Assembly: GCA_031273965.1 (NCBI GenBank)
Contig: JAISQX010000197.1
Location: 1 to 6,693, forward strand
Length of the DNA stretch: 6,693 bases
DNA from: Clostridiales bacterium
GTDB lineage: Bacteria > Bacillota > Clostridia > Christensenellales > JAISNN01
Reading direction: 5' to 3'
Shown here one piece after another: positions 6,504 to 6,693 of this stretch. The position numbers and the translations under genes are program-made. The notes under the pieces are model-generated. The model was not told where the DNA came from. It worked only from the letters and a program-made list of their open reading frames with translations, and searched no databases. The stretch's first letter is position 1. Each line of letters begins with the position of its first letter.

Positions 6504-6539
6504 TTCCGATTTTTGACTCGACAAAAATCATTTCCTGTA
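6504..6539. repeat. Palindromic repeat copy 2
   Basis: This 36-bp stretch is identical to 6658-6693 except for one base in the loop (A6521 versus G6675). It contains GATTTTTG (6508-6515) and CAAAAATC (6522-6529) around ACTCGA, ending in ATTTCCTGTA. An alternative pairing, AATCGG (6481-6486) with CCGATT (6506-6511), would compete with it. The matching left end TATAGGAAAT seen in copy 3 is absent here, so the unit looks 5'-truncated or recombined. Confidence -1.
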
Positions 6540-6612
6540 AACTATATTCTAGGATGCCGAGTGGCGCGGACAAACTCGCTTGTCCATGACCGAGGCGACG
6601 ACGAATCAAATT
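6540..6612. repeat. Spacer between repeat copies with a perfect GGACAA hairpin
   Basis: GGACAA (6568-6573) pairs with TTGTCC (6580-6585) around ACTCGC. The hairpin sits in a GC-rich patch (6554-6604) that stands out from the A/T-rich flanks. No start codon with a ribosome site and no RNA gene is recognised. It shares the GGCGC and ACAAACTCG words with 6402-6415. Confidence -1.
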
Positions 6613-6693
6613 TATAGGAAATAGCGCGTACTTGTTCGCGCGTAGAAGCATTCATGCTTCCGATTTTTGACTCGGCAAAAATCATTTCCTGTA
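6613..6693. repeat. 81-bp element with terminal inverted repeats, foldable as a cloverleaf (copy 3)
   Basis: The ends TATAGGAAAT (6613-6622) and ATTTCCTGTA (6684-6693) are inverted repeats matching at 9 of 10 positions, the exception being a T-G wobble. Between them lie three hairpins: GCGCG (6624-6628) with CGCGC (6637-6641), GAAGCA (6645-6650) with TGCTTC (6655-6660), and GATTTTTG (6662-6669) with CAAAAATC (6676-6683). Only five bases in the junction are unpaired (6623, 6642-6644, 6661), so the whole unit can form a four-way junction. It has no coding capacity. It may be a non-autonomous mobile element or REP/BOX-like repeat. The window ends exactly at the right terminal repeat, so target-site duplication cannot be tested. 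Confidence -1.

Noticed and set aside
6390..6617. 75-codon plus-strand reading frame in the repeat region
   Set aside because: It runs through palindromic repeats, has no ribosome site, and its product resembles nothing I know.
6613..6693. Cloverleaf as a tRNA gene
   Set aside because: No T-loop consensus, no 7-nt anticodon loop, no CCA-type acceptor end, and arm sizes are wrong. The outer stem pairs repeat ends, not a tRNA acceptor.
6427..6693. CRISPR array
   Set aside because: Spacing between copies is irregular (66 and 154 bp), copies diverge, spacers themselves contain related repeats, and no cas gene is present.

Overview
The window looks like chromosome of a strict anaerobe, most likely an uncultured member of the Clostridia. 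This rests on gene content and layout: a type III glutamine synthetase, and a five-gene NADH-linked [FeFe] hydrogenase operon of the Hnd/HydABC type with a small GHKL-type ATPase gene inside it, an order I associate with clostridial genomes. Strong GGAGG-type ribosome binding sites agree. Species cannot be fixed from the sequence.

Layout. Bases 2-1048 (+) are the C-terminal half of glnN, cut by the left edge. Bases 1049-1283 are a convergent intergenic region with a long A/T-rich hairpin, a strong terminator for glnN, and a second terminator pointing the other way for the hydrogenase operon. Bases 6353 down to 1284 (-) are one operon in the order hndA (NuoE-like), GHKL ATPase, hndB (thioredoxin-fold ferredoxin-like), hndC (NuoF-like flavoprotein), hndD ([FeFe] hydrogenase). 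Gaps are 11 bp, a 4-bp ATGA overlap, 75 bp (with a small hairpin) and 32 bp. Bases 6354-6400 hold the leader and a weak promoter candidate. Bases 6401-6693 carry no gene but a dense set of short palindromic repeats.

How the genes work together. HndA, HndC and HndD should form the electron-bifurcating complex that couples H2 to both NAD(H) and ferredoxin. HndC binds NAD(H) and FMN, HndA and the iron-sulfur modules carry electrons, and HndD holds the H-cluster. HndB and the ATPase are accessory proteins of uncertain role. The maturases HydE, HydF and HydG are not in the window. glnN is a separate, convergent nitrogen-assimilation unit.

The most unusual content is the repeat region at the right end. 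One 81-bp unit (6613-6693) can fold almost completely into a four-way junction: a terminal-inverted-repeat stem enclosing three hairpins. Several hairpins there, with unrelated stems, share a loop of the form RCTYG. I do not recognise this element. A second point of note is a Cys-to-Ser change in the L1 motif of the hydrogenase, at the position that aligns with an H-cluster ligand of the Clostridium pasteurianum enzyme.
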